Origin: Persephonella sp.
Lineage (GTDB): Bacteria; Aquificota; Aquificia; Aquificales; Hydrogenothermaceae
Assembly: GCA_027030485.1 (NCBI GenBank)
Contig: JALVEY010000018.1
Location: 1-41,923, forward strand
Length of the DNA: 41,923 nt
Direction: 5' to 3'
The notes below the pieces were generated by a model that saw only the letters and a program-made list of their open reading frames with translations, did no database searches and was not told the DNA's origin. Within the stretch, counting starts at the first letter, position 1; each line of letters opens with the position of its first letter. This document shows positions 8,573-15,933 of this stretch, in pieces. A program made the position numbers and the translations under genes.

Positions 8573-9745
8573 ATGCTTTCTGACATTTATGGTCTGGATA
8601 AAAAAGAAAAATATATTATAATTTTCAACCTTTTAAAAAGCGGTAATATTTTTGGTATAGTTTATGGGAAAGAGGGGGTAGGTAAGAAGTACATTGTAGA
8701 AAAGGCTGTAGATAAAGTTTTAAATAAAAATGATAAAAAAGTTTTTTTAGAGGCTAATCCTGACTGGTATAAAAATCTTCTGAGAGAAATAGGAACAAGC
8801 CCATTAAGGGAGTTATCAAAGGAGGAGTTTTTTTTAAATTTTGTAGACTTTATTGATAATTTTTCAGGAAGAATTTTCATTGTTATAAATAATGTTCAGA
8901 AATTATCTGAAACACAAATAATAGAGATTTACCACTTAATTGGGATTAAAGAGAAAGTTTCAACGATACTAATCGGAGACGAAAGTTTAAAACCGAAGCT
9001 TAATCCATTTAAAATTGGAAAGATTGAAGCATCTGTAAACTTTATTTTTGAGGTAAAACCACCAGAATTCTCTGAATTTGAGAGGTACTTTCTCCAAAAG
9101 TACGGTGGTAAAATTGAGAAAAAAGCGATAAAAAAATTGTATATCCTATCAGAAGGATCAATAGGAAGATCAGAAGGAATTTTATCCCAGCTAAGTAAAT
9201 TTCCCATCAAAGGTTCTGATTTAAAGATTGCAAAAAATGGTAAAAAACATTTAAGACTTTTTGCCACTCTTTTGATTGTTCTGTTGATATTTTTTGGATA
9301 CCTTTTATTTTTTAAAAGGGAAGAAAAGAAAAATGTATTAAACCCTGAAAAAGTAATAAAAATGGACAAAAAATTGCCTGTAGAGGGATCTGTAATACAA
9401 AATCTACCTGTCAAAACAAAAAAGAAAAAAAAGACAGATATTTTATATTTCCTAAGTAGCATAAAAGAGGGCATAAAAAACGTAAAACTTGAGAGTATTC
9501 CCAAAATTTCTTTTTATAAAAAACCGATAAGGTATGTTATTCAGATAGGTTCTTTCAGAAATGAAAATAATGCATTAAAACTGAAAGAAAAAATTTCAAA
9601 AGATTTTTTTGGTGTAAAAATTATAAACAGAAAAAATGGAATAAAATCTGTTGTTGTTTATGCATCCAACAAAGAAGAAGCTGGTAAAATTATCAGTAAG
9701 TTAAAAAAATATGGAATTAATCCAATTTTGAAGAAGGTTAAATAA
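8573..9745 (+). CDS. ExeA-like AAA protein, apparent pseudo-ATPase, with C-terminal SPOR domain
   Basis: A 390-residue inner-membrane protein. Residues 25-220 resemble the GspA/ExeA AAA fold, but both nucleotide motifs are degenerate: the Walker A position reads GKEGVGKK (32-39, Lys instead of Ser/Thr) and Walker B reads IFIVINN (101-107, Asn where the catalytic Asp should be). A transmembrane helix is at about 227-247. After a basic linker a SPOR-type domain fills 319-390 (RYVIQIGSFRNENNA), which in known proteins binds denuded peptidoglycan. Its stop overlaps the next ATG (TAATG). It probably partners the canonical ATPase downstream in envelope or secretion-machine assembly; that is inference. 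Confidence 0.72.
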   Translation: MLSDIYGLDKKEKYIIIFNLLKSGNIFGIVYGKEGVGKKYIVEKAVDKVLNKNDKKVFLEANPDWYKNLLREIGTSPLRELSKEEFFLNFVDFIDNFSGRIFIVINNVQKLSETQIIEIYHLIGIKEKVSTILIGDESLKPKLNPFKIGKIEASVNFIFEVKPPEFSEFERYFLQKYGGKIEKKAIKKLYILSEGSIGRSEGILSQLSKFPIKGSDLKIAKNGKKHLRLFATLLIVLLIFFGYLLFFKREEKKNVLNPEKVIKMDKKLPVEGSVIQNLPVKTKKKKKTDILYFLSSIKEGIKNVKLESIPKISFYKKPIRYVIQIGSFRNENNALKLKEKISKDFFGVKIINRKNGIKSVVVYASNKEEAGKIISKLKKYGINPILKKVK

Positions 9746-10881
9746 TGGAAAGCTACATACAGTTTTTTGCACTTAAGGATAATCCCTTTAGAATAACACC
9801 TGATCTTGATTTCTTTTTTATGTCCTCAGTTCATCAGGAGGCGTTAGGATCTCTTGAGTTTTTAATGGAAAGTGAGGAAGGTTTTGCTGTTATAATCGGG
9901 GAACCGGGAACAGGTAAGACTATAACAATAAGAAAATTTATCAGTCAGTTGCCTGAAAATGTTGAGTATGCTTATATACTTTTTCCAAATCTATCCCCTG
10001 AAGAGATGTTCAGGGCTATCCTTGAAGATTTTGGAATTGATATAGATGATTCAGCAACAAAGAATAAACTTTTTTCGACCTTAAAAGAATTTTTAATTAA
10101 AAAAAGAAAAGAAGGAAAAAAGATTCTTATAATAATTGACGAAGCACAGAACCTTCCTATTGAAACTCTTGAAGAGCTTAGAATACTATCAAACCTTGAA
10201 ACAGATAAAGAAAAACTACTCCAGATAATATTACTTGGTCAACCTGAGCTTGAAAAGAAACTGAATTCAGATGCTTTAAGACAGTTAAAACAAAGAATTA
10301 CCGTTATAGCCAGATTAAGTAATCTTACAAAAGATGAGATGGTAAATTACATTAATTATAGGCTGGCAAAGGCTGGAAACTCCACTATTAAAATATCAAA
10401 CTCAGCTTACAAGGAGATTTTCAAGTATACACAGGGAAATCTTAGACAGATTAATCAAATAATGGAAAGGGCTTTAATGTCAGCTTTTGTAAAAAATAGT
10501 CATCAAATAGATAGAGAGGATATCAAAGAAGCAGCCGAAAGCTTGGGAATAAGTAAAATGAAAAGGAAAAAATCTTTTTACCTAATTTTACCGGCTATTC
10601 TATTTTTCTTACTGGTAGCATTCAGTTTATCCGGTTATTACTTCTTCAGTAAAGATATTCAACAGGAAAAAAAACCAGAGAAAAATTTAAAAGAGGTTTA
10701 TGTTATTCCTAACAGGCTTAATGTCAGGGCTTTTCCTGATAAAAGTTCTGAGATTGTATATGTACTTAAAAAAGGTGATAAGGTTGAAGTTGTCAACGAT
10801 AAGGAAGGATGGTATAAAATTAGATATAAAAATATAACTGGCTGGGTTAAAAAGGAGTACACAGGCTATCGAAATGAATAA
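9745..10881 (+). CDS. ExeA/GspA-family ATPase with SH3-like C-terminal domain
   Basis: A 378-residue protein with the ExeA family start FFALKDNPFRITPD, Walker A GEPGTGKT (52-59) and Walker B ILIIIDEAQ (127-135), all intact. A transmembrane helix lies at about 278-300, and a bacterial SH3 domain at 318-371 (RLNVRAFPDKSSEIV ... GWVKKEY) is presumably periplasmic and wall-binding. In Aeromonas, ExeA with ExeB remodels peptidoglycan to let the type II secretin assemble; no secretion genes are visible here, so the client machine is unknown. It is translationally coupled both to the degenerate paralogue upstream and to the small gene downstream (8-base overlap). Confidence 0.82.
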   Translation: MESYIQFFALKDNPFRITPDLDFFFMSSVHQEALGSLEFLMESEEGFAVIIGEPGTGKTITIRKFISQLPENVEYAYILFPNLSPEEMFRAILEDFGIDIDDSATKNKLFSTLKEFLIKKRKEGKKILIIIDEAQNLPIETLEELRILSNLETDKEKLLQIILLGQPELEKKLNSDALRQLKQRITVIARLSNLTKDEMVNYINYRLAKAGNSTIKISNSAYKEIFKYTQGNLRQINQIMERALMSAFVKNSHQIDREDIKEAAESLGISKMKRKKSFYLILPAILFFLLVAFSLSGYYFFSKDIQQEKKPEKNLKEVYVIPNRLNVRAFPDKSSEIVYVLKKGDKVEVVNDKEGWYKIRYKNITGWVKKEYTGYRNE

Positions 10882-11245
10882 AAATACAAACCTACTTCAA
10901 AAAATTTTTAACCATCAACTTAAGCATATTGATGCTATATTCCTTTATAAGAAAGGAATTCCTATAGGGTATGTGTTCGCTCCTTATATTCCAGACAACC
11001 CTGAAAGTTTCTTTAATTACAACTCAAAAATTGAAAAGATATACAAATACCTTAAGGATATTTCTACAGATAAACTTTACCACTATAGTGTTAACGTGAA
11101 CAACAAAAAAATCTATCTTTTTGTTTATAAAGTTGATGATGACACATATATTTTTGTTTTTTCAGATTCACTTGATCTTGAGCTTGGTGAGATAATATAT
11201 AGACAGGTTGTAAAACCTATAAAGGATTATGTAAGTCCCTCGTAA
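10874..11245 (+). CDS. small protein of unknown function coupled to the ExeA-like pair
   Basis: A 123-residue soluble protein without signal peptide or membrane segment. Its alternating strand/helix pattern (DAIFLYKKGIPIGYVFAP, YLFVYKVDDDTYIFVFS, then a C-terminal helix) is suggestive of a roadblock/profilin-like fold, but I cannot assign it. Its ATG overlaps the end of the ATPase gene by 8 bases, so it very probably belongs to the same unit. Its last 19 bases overlap the end of lipA on the other strand. Confidence 0.65.
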   Translation: MNKNTNLLQKIFNHQLKHIDAIFLYKKGIPIGYVFAPYIPDNPESFFNYNSKIEKIYKYLKDISTDKLYHYSVNVNNKKIYLFVYKVDDDTYIFVFSDSLDLELGEIIYRQVVKPIKDYVSPS

Positions 11246-12066
11246 ACCTCTTTTGCGTGGAATGAACTCCTTACAAGCTTTCCGCTAAACACCTGTCTAA
11301 ATCCTATTCTGTACCCTAACTCCTCAAACATCTTAAACTCTTCATCTGAGTAATATTTGACGACAGGGTGGTGTTTTTTTGAGGGTCTCAAGTACTGCCC
11401 GACAGTCAGTATCTCACAGCCAGCATTAAACAGATCCTCCATCACACGGATCACCTCATCTGTCCCCTCTCCCAGACCAACCATAATGCCGGATTTAGTC
11501 AGGATATTTTTGTCCAGCTGTTTTACCCATCTGATCACAGAAAGGGATCTTGAGTAGTCTCCCCTGTGTCTTACTACAGGAAAAAGTCTTGGAACAGTCT
11601 CTATGTTGTGGTTTATGACATCAGGTTTTGCCTCTACAACGATTTTTAATGCATCTATACTTCCCAGAAAATCAGGTATAAGAACCTCAACTGAGCAGTC
11701 AGGTTTTTTTTGTTTTACAGCTTTAACAGTTTTTGCAAAATGGGAAGCTCCACCATCAGGAAGATCGTCTCTGTTGACAGATGTTATCACAACATAATCA
11801 AGGCTGAGCATATTAACGGCTTTTGCTATGTTGTAAGGTTCAGATGGATCAAGTGGAAGGGGTCTATCATGGGAAACATCACAGTAAGCACACTTTCTGG
11901 TACATCTGTCCCCCATTATCATAAATGTGGCTGTTTTTCTGCCGAAACAATCACCGATATTAGGGCATGAGGCCTCCTCACAAACAGTATGGAGGTTCAG
12001 CATCCTGAGCATAGCTTTCATTTTTGTAACATCTTCAGTTAAAAAACTTTTGACCTTAGGTTTCAA
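11227..12066 (-). CDS. lipA: lipoyl synthase
   Basis: A radical SAM enzyme that inserts two sulfurs into octanoyl groups to make lipoate. Both cluster sites are visible: the auxiliary-cluster motif CEEASCPNIGDC (Cys29, Cys34, Cys40) and the radical SAM CTRKCAYC (Cys55, Cys59, Cys62), plus the C-terminal RSSFHA that supplies the unusual serine ligand. The length of 279 is normal. The start is a TTG at 12066, supported by AAGGAG six bases upstream. It stands alone on the minus strand, divergent from yjbQ, and its end overlaps the preceding plus-strand gene. Confidence 0.95.
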   Translation of the reverse strand: MKPKVKSFLTEDVTKMKAMLRMLNLHTVCEEASCPNIGDCFGRKTATFMIMGDRCTRKCAYCDVSHDRPLPLDPSEPYNIAKAVNMLSLDYVVITSVNRDDLPDGGASHFAKTVKAVKQKKPDCSVEVLIPDFLGSIDALKIVVEAKPDVINHNIETVPRLFPVVRHRGDYSRSLSVIRWVKQLDKNILTKSGIMVGLGEGTDEVIRVMEDLFNAGCEILTVGQYLRPSKKHHPVVKYYSDEEFKMFEELGYRIGFRQVFSGKLVRSSFHAKEVYEGLT

Positions 12067-12132
12067 GTTTTTCTCCTTTGTGTTTTGAGATTAATCCTAT
12101 GTTAAACTATCAAAAAAAACAAGGGGTGAAAA

Positions 12133-12549
12133 ATGACAAAGGCATACACAGAATACCTCTGGTTTAACACAAAAAACAGAAGAGAGCTTATAAAAATAAC
12201 AGACAAAGTTCAAGAAGCCGTAAAAAAATCAGAGATAAAAGAAGGGCTATGCCTTGTTTCTGCGATGCATCTGACAGCATCAGTTTTTGTTCAGGACGAT
12301 GAGGAGGGACTGCATCAGGACATATGGCAGTGGCTTGAAGGATTAGCACCTTTTAAGCCTGATTACAAGCACCATTTAACCGGTGAAGACAACGGGGACG
12401 CCCACCTGAAAAACCTGCTTACCCATCTTCAGGTTGTTCTTCCTGTTACAGAAGGAAAGCTTGACCTTGGTCCCTGGCAGGAGGTTTTTTATGCAGAGTA
12501 TGACGGGCAGAGACCAAAAAGGGTGGTTATAAAAATTCTGGGTATTTAG
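12133..12549 (+). CDS. yjbQ: YjbQ family protein (UPF0047)
   Basis: A 138-residue member of the YjbQ/UPF0047 family, full length. Conserved histidine-rich segments are visible: [28 protein letters not shown], and the closing [14 protein letters not shown]. Members show weak thiamine-phosphate synthase activity, but the physiological role is unsettled. The ATG is preceded by AAGGGG. Its TAG stop shares bases with the TAA of the convergent gene (12546-12549). Confidence 0.88.
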   Translation: MTKAYTEYLWFNTKNRRELIKITDKVQEAVKKSEIKEGLCLVSAMHLTASVFVQDDEEGLHQDIWQWLEGLAPFKPDYKHHLTGEDNGDAHLKNLLTHLQVVLPVTEGKLDLGPWQEVFYAEYDGQRPKRVVIKILGI

Positions 12550-12959
12550 TTGCATTTTTCTATCAGATCAACTCTCGGGTAGTAGAGCCTGTATATAAAC
12601 TGTATAACGTTTTTAAACGGGGTATGTATTATTTTGATTACCGTATCATTTTTTTCATAGGTTAATATATCGATAGCTGAAAATCTCTCTTTCCCTGTTA
12701 TCTTTTTCTGATCCTGAACAAATCTGTAAAAAGATTTATATTTCAGACTAATTTTGTATAGCCTATCAAGATAAAAATAGTAATATATAGTATCAGGGCT
12801 GAAGCCGTTAAAACTGTCCTTTTTTTCGTACACCTTCAGATCACCACACTGGAGTTTAAGTTTTATTCCCTGATACTGATCAGGAGTTGATCTCCATTTT
12901 ATCTCAAAGCCATAAGAAAAATATGCAATCAAAAATAAAACAACAAAAATAAACCTCAA
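12546..12959 (-). CDS. small secreted protein, unknown
   Basis: A 137-residue protein with a clear N-terminal signal sequence ([16 protein letters not shown]) and no other membrane segment, so it is probably periplasmic. The mature part is rich in Tyr, Lys and aromatic residues with alternating strands. Two cysteines (in LQCGDLKVY and at the C-terminal EKCN) could form a disulfide. The start is TTG, supported by AGGAGG five bases upstream. No family is recognised. Confidence 0.62.
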   Translation of the reverse strand: MRFIFVVLFLIAYFSYGFEIKWRSTPDQYQGIKLKLQCGDLKVYEKKDSFNGFSPDTIYYYFYLDRLYKISLKYKSFYRFVQDQKKITGKERFSAIDILTYEKNDTVIKIIHTPFKNVIQFIYRLYYPRVDLIEKCN

Positions 12960-12977
12960 TTTTTCCTCCTAAAAATA

Positions 12978-12986
12978 TGCTATATT
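12978..12986 (+). promoter_or_regulatory. extended -10 promoter element
   Basis: TGCTATATT has the TGn extension followed by a near-consensus -10, 35 bases before the ATG at 13021. There is no clear -35. It lies beside the ribosome site of the divergent secreted-protein gene, so the two transcription units are packed within about 60 bases. Confidence 0.35.
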
Positions 12987-13020
12987 ATGAATATAATCAT
13001 TTTTGAAAAAAGGTAAAATA

Positions 13021-13242
13021 ATGGATCAGACAACCCAACAGCAGATACTAAATAAAACCCTTGAAAAGTGTGATCCCTATTCGGCTTTTGGTGTGTTCTG
13101 CAATGCTAACGGGTTAATTGAGGGACTGTTTATAATTGCAGGAGTTGTATTCCTTGTTGTATTGAGCCTCTGGTTTGTTAAGAAAAATCAGGAAGTAAAT
13201 GCAGATAAACACAGGGAAAAATACAGAAAGTATTCTCAGTGA
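13021..13242 (+). CDS. small single-span membrane protein
   Basis: A 73-residue protein with one transmembrane helix (about residues 34-54, LFIIAGVVFLVVLSLWFV) followed by a basic, cytoplasmic-looking tail. Two cysteines (CDPYSAFGVFC) precede the helix. The frame is open from a TTG at 13003, but the ATG at 13021 has an AAAGGT site at the right distance. Its size and position next to cytochrome c genes suggest an accessory subunit of a respiratory complex, but this is only a guess from context. The stop overlaps the convergent cytochrome gene by 7 bases. Confidence 0.6.
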   Translation: MDQTTQQQILNKTLEKCDPYSAFGVFCNANGLIEGLFIIAGVVFLVVLSLWFVKKNQEVNADKHREKYRKYSQ

Positions 13243-13618
13243 AATTGGGCATCATCATCAAGAATGTCCTCTATACTATCTTCAGTTTTATTCTGGCTGG
13301 ACAAGTTTTTTATAGACTCTATCAGAACATACCTCGCTAAAGCTTTTGCCTCATCATAAGGGATGTCGTATGGCGGCATATAAGCCATTCCTGGCCAGTT
13401 TTCAGGTTTTGGTTTTATAATCAGTTTTGCAACTGTTTCAACAGCTCTTTCGCTCTGACCGTATCTTTTTGAGATTTCTTTAAAAGAAGGACCCACAACC
13501 CTTCTGTCAATTGCATGACATGATGAACAGTTATACTTGTGAAAAAGATCTTCACCGTTTGCTGAGAAGGCATTATAAGAAGTTAAAAAAAAACGATAAA
13601 TATAAAAAGTAAACCCAT
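13236..13618 (-). CDS. c-type cytochrome with apparent frameshift in its signal peptide
   Basis: Reading the minus strand, ATG at 13618 opens a signal peptide (MGLLFIFIVFF), which runs to a tract of nine T. The rest (LTSYNAFSANGEDLFHKYN, then CSSCH, then VVGPSFKEI, then MAYMPPY) continues in another frame. One extra T would restore a full-length 126-residue monohaem cytochrome with haem motif CSSCH and a likely Met ligand. As given, no usable start exists in the downstream frame upstream of the CSSCH; the only in-frame GTG is at 13496, after it. The cause may be a sequencing error at the homopolymer, slippage expression, or a true mutation. A ribosome site AGGGGG lies before the ATG, inside a hairpin. 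Confidence 0.7.
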
Positions 13619-13626
13619 TTTATAAA

Positions 13627-13643
13627 GCCCCCTAAGGGGGGGC
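13627..13643 (-). terminator. GC-rich hairpin between the two cytochrome c genes
   Basis: GCCCCC (13627-13632) can pair with GGGGGC (13638-13643) around a five-base loop. On the minus strand it follows the stop of the upstream cytochrome gene by 6 bases and is followed by a short T-rich stretch. It also contains the AGGGGG ribosome site of the downstream cytochrome. It may therefore act as a weak terminator, a transcript end-stabiliser or a translation brake. Confidence 0.45.
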
Positions 13644-13649
13644 AAAGTG

Positions 13650-13973
13650 TTAGTGTTTTAACATAAATTCTACAAGCGCTTTAAGCTCCTCTTCAGACAT
13701 ATTCTTTGTTTTGTTCAATTGAGGCTTCATAATTCCAAACTTCGCTGGATCAACTATAGGTTTTGCTTCTCCTTTAAGGAACTTAATCATATCTCCTTCC
13801 TTTCCTTTGTAAGCCTGAGCTATCTCTTTAAGAGAAGGTCCTACAGTCTTAACGTTTGCCTGATGACATGCAGCACATCCGTTAGATTTGAAAAGAGCCT
13901 CTCCGTCTGCAGCCATAGCACCTGAAACAGTCACTGCAAAACCTAAAACTGCAGTTGCGATAACTTTCTTCAT
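13650..13973 (-). CDS. class I monohaem cytochrome c (c-552-like)
   Basis: A 107-residue periplasmic electron carrier. A signal peptide (MKKVIATAVLGFAVTVSGAMA) is followed by GEALFKSNGCAACH, the haem-binding CxxCH, then TVGPSLKEIA, and GIMKPQL with the distal methionine ligand. The length of about 86 mature residues fits the bacterial c-551/c-552 family, which passes electrons to terminal oxidases. It has a strong GGAGGT ribosome site and its own upstream promoter-like sequence. The following gene is a second cytochrome of the same family that carries a frameshift. Confidence 0.9.
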   Translation of the reverse strand: MKKVIATAVLGFAVTVSGAMAADGEALFKSNGCAACHQANVKTVGPSLKEIAQAYKGKEGDMIKFLKGEAKPIVDPAKFGIMKPQLNKTKNMSEEELKALVEFMLKH

Positions 13974-14019
13974 CTGTCTAACCTCCGTATGTTAGTTAAT
14001 GTATTCTTTAGTTTAATAT

Positions 14020-14030
14020 ACTATACCATC
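14020..14030 (-). promoter_or_regulatory. extended -10 promoter for the cytochrome c genes
   Basis: On the minus strand GATGGTATAGT contains TGnTATAGT, with a TTGTTA 15 bases further upstream. It lies about 50 bases before the cytochrome ATG. The 212-base gap between this gene and hemE (13974-14185) is the longest intergenic space in the window; it holds two divergent promoters and nothing else I can recognise. Confidence 0.4.
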
Positions 14031-14157
14031 ATTGTATTTTTAACAACTTTAGATCAATGGTTTTATGTTCTAAATCATATTTTTGTAATTTTTCGTATAT
14101 TTGAATTTGAGACTTAAGCTCAATTAGATATTTATTATAAAATTGTTTTTCCCAAAC

Positions 14158-14166
14158 TGGTATAAT
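14158..14166 (+). promoter_or_regulatory. extended -10 promoter for hemE
   Basis: TGGTATAAT is a perfect extended -10 (TGn plus TATAAT). Transcription would begin near 14173, giving a very short leader that still includes the AAAGGGAGG ribosome site at about 14176-14184. Confidence 0.5.
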
Positions 14167-14185
14167 TTTTCAAAAAAAGGGAGGA

Positions 14186-15229
14186 ATGATGAAAGATTTA
14201 AAAAATGATCTTTTTCTCAGGGCATGCCACAGACAGCCTGTGGAGAGAACCCCAATATGGCTTATGAGGCAGGCAGGTAGGTATATGCCTGAATACAGGG
14301 CTTTAAGGGAAAAAGCAGGAGGATTTGTTGCTTTTTACAAGAATGTTGAGCTTTCTGTTGAGGCTACAATTCTTCCGAGAAAAATTCTTGGTGTTGATGC
14401 CTCAATAATATTTTCTGATATTCTTACCCCCCTTGAGTCTATAGGAATGAAGTTTGAGTTCAGAGAAGGGGAAGGTCCTGTTTTTTTCAATCCTATTAAA
14501 CAGCCTGATGATATTTTAAGATTAAAAAAGTTTGATAGAAATGATGTTCATTATGTAGGTGAGATAATAAAAGGGGTAAACAGGGCATTAGATAGGGAGA
14601 TACCTACAATAGGCTTTTGCGGTGCTCCTTTTACTCTTGCTGCCTATATGATAGAGGGAAGAACATCAAGAGATTTTAAAAAGGCAAAAACTTTTATGTA
14701 CAACCACCCTGATGCATTTAAGGATCTATTAGACAGGCTTGCTGATATGCTTATAGATTATCTTAACTTTCAGATTGAGTCAGGGGCAGATGCTGTTCAG
14801 ATATTTGACAGCTGGGGAGGATATCTTTCTCCCGAAGATTACACAGAGTTTGCACTTCCACCGATCAAAAAGATCATCAAAGGATTAAATAGGGATTACC
14901 AGCCTGTTATACATTTTACAAAAGGTGTGGCAGGATTTTTTGATGATATGATCAGTTCAGGGGCTGATGTTTATGGTGTTGACTGGATGATAGATATATC
15001 GGTTGTAAAGGAAAAGCTAAAAGGAAAGGCTGCTGCACAGGGAAATCTTGACCCGATAGTTCTTTATGCAGATAAGGAAGTAATCAGGGAGAAAGCTGTC
15101 AGCATACTGAAAAAATGGGGAAAGGATACAGGTCACATATTTAACCTGGGACACGGGCTTATGCCTGATATGGAAGTGGAAAAGGTTAAATATCTTGTTG
15201 ATGTTGTGAAGGAAGAAAGTAAAAGGTAA
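14186..15229 (+). CDS. hemE: uroporphyrinogen decarboxylase
   Basis: The enzyme that removes four carboxyl groups from uroporphyrinogen III to give coproporphyrinogen III in haem synthesis. Diagnostic motifs are PIWLMRQAGRYMPEYR near the N-terminus, IFSDILTPLE with the catalytic aspartate, GFCGAPFTLAAYMIEG, and the closing NLGHGLMPD. The length of 347 is standard. Two tandem ATGs occur; the second (14189) is better spaced from GGGAGG. It is monocistronic and next to cytochrome c genes, which need its product. Confidence 0.96.
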   Translation: MMKDLKNDLFLRACHRQPVERTPIWLMRQAGRYMPEYRALREKAGGFVAFYKNVELSVEATILPRKILGVDASIIFSDILTPLESIGMKFEFREGEGPVFFNPIKQPDDILRLKKFDRNDVHYVGEIIKGVNRALDREIPTIGFCGAPFTLAAYMIEGRTSRDFKKAKTFMYNHPDAFKDLLDRLADMLIDYLNFQIESGADAVQIFDSWGGYLSPEDYTEFALPPIKKIIKGLNRDYQPVIHFTKGVAGFFDDMISSGADVYGVDWMIDISVVKEKLKGKAAAQGNLDPIVLYADKEVIREKAVSILKKWGKDTGHIFNLGHGLMPDMEVEKVKYLVDVVKEESKR

Positions 15230-15252
15230 GAGCTTTTAAACAGGCTCCTGCC

Positions 15253-15933
15253 TTATATAAGTTTTTTTCTGTATTTCTGGAGGTTCAGATGTGCAAGCCT
15301 TGTTGGTTCTGGAAGTTTGTAATCTTTTACTGACCGGATAACAACCTTTAGAGAGCTTTCTACGCTGATGTTGTTTCCGGGGGAAACAAAAACAGGGTTT
15401 GAGTTTTTTCTTGTTCTTAAGATGTATCCCCTCAGCTCACCGTCCACATAAACAGGTCTGTATGCAAATTTTTTGTTTTCTGGCTGTTCAAACTCCCCCG
15501 TTAGCTTTGATTTACCACAGCCTATGGAAATGGTGTCGGTAATAACCCCAAAGTGGGAGGCGATACCCATCTTTCTCGGGTGGATTATCCCCATTCCGTC
15601 AATTATAAATGCGTCCGGTTTTGTTTTTAGTTTTTTGTAAGCTTTTAAAATAACAGGAAGTTCCCTGTATGCTAAAAATGTAGGTATGTAAGGAAAATCA
15701 ACCGTTTCCTCTGCAAAAACTGTTTCTATTGTATTAAAACTCCTGATATCAATAACGGTTATACATGCTATACCGGTGGTTGGGTTTTTCCATATATCTG
15801 TAAATGTCACATCTATTCCTGCAACTATCTTTATCTTATCAACAGGGATTTTGTCTTTTATTTTTAGTTTTTTTGATAGTTTTATCTGTTCTTTTATTAG
15901 CCTATGGATTTTCTCCTGATCAAACCTTTTCAT
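15253..15933 (-). CDS. nfi: endonuclease V (deoxyinosine-specific)
   Basis: A DNA repair nuclease that cuts near deoxyinosine, 226 residues. Catalytic residues are visible: Asp41 in VAGIDVTF, Glu91 in LAYREL and Asp112 in IIDGMG, with the DNA wedge motif PYIP at 81-84 and IIHPRKMG following. The ATG at 15933 overlaps the proB stop in the arrangement TGATG; an in-frame TTG one codon earlier is less likely. Deamination repair suits a hot habitat, though the gene is widespread. It is the last gene of the 12-gene minus-strand run. Confidence 0.93.
   Translation of the reverse strand: MKRFDQEKIHRLIKEQIKLSKKLKIKDKIPVDKIKIVAGIDVTFTDIWKNPTTGIACITVIDIRSFNTIETVFAEETVDFPYIPTFLAYRELPVILKAYKKLKTKPDAFIIDGMGIIHPRKMGIASHFGVITDTISIGCGKSKLTGEFEQPENKKFAYRPVYVDGELRGYILRTRKNSNPVFVSPGNNISVESSLKVVIRSVKDYKLPEPTRLAHLNLQKYRKKLI

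Noticed and set aside
8929-9504. Open frame of 191 codons on the minus strand
   Set aside because: It is antisense to the SPOR-domain protein, which has recognisable domains; the phenylalanine-rich product is a mirror of lysine-rich coding DNA.
12085-12113. Promoters in the lipA/yjbQ divergent gap
   Set aside because: Candidate -35 and -10 elements on both strands are either badly spaced or low in match (best TTGTTT-N17-TAGGAT for lipA); not strong enough to list. The TTAAA[CG]TATCAA string shared with the mqnE upstream region may be chance in AT-rich DNA.
13974-14185. Possible small RNA or tRNA gene in the longest intergenic gap
   Set aside because: I found no cloverleaf, no strong hairpin and no GC-rich segment; two divergent promoters explain the space.
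15230-15252. Possible bidirectional terminator between hemE and nfi
   Set aside because: The only stem (AGGC/GCCT) is four base pairs with a poorly placed T run; too weak to call.
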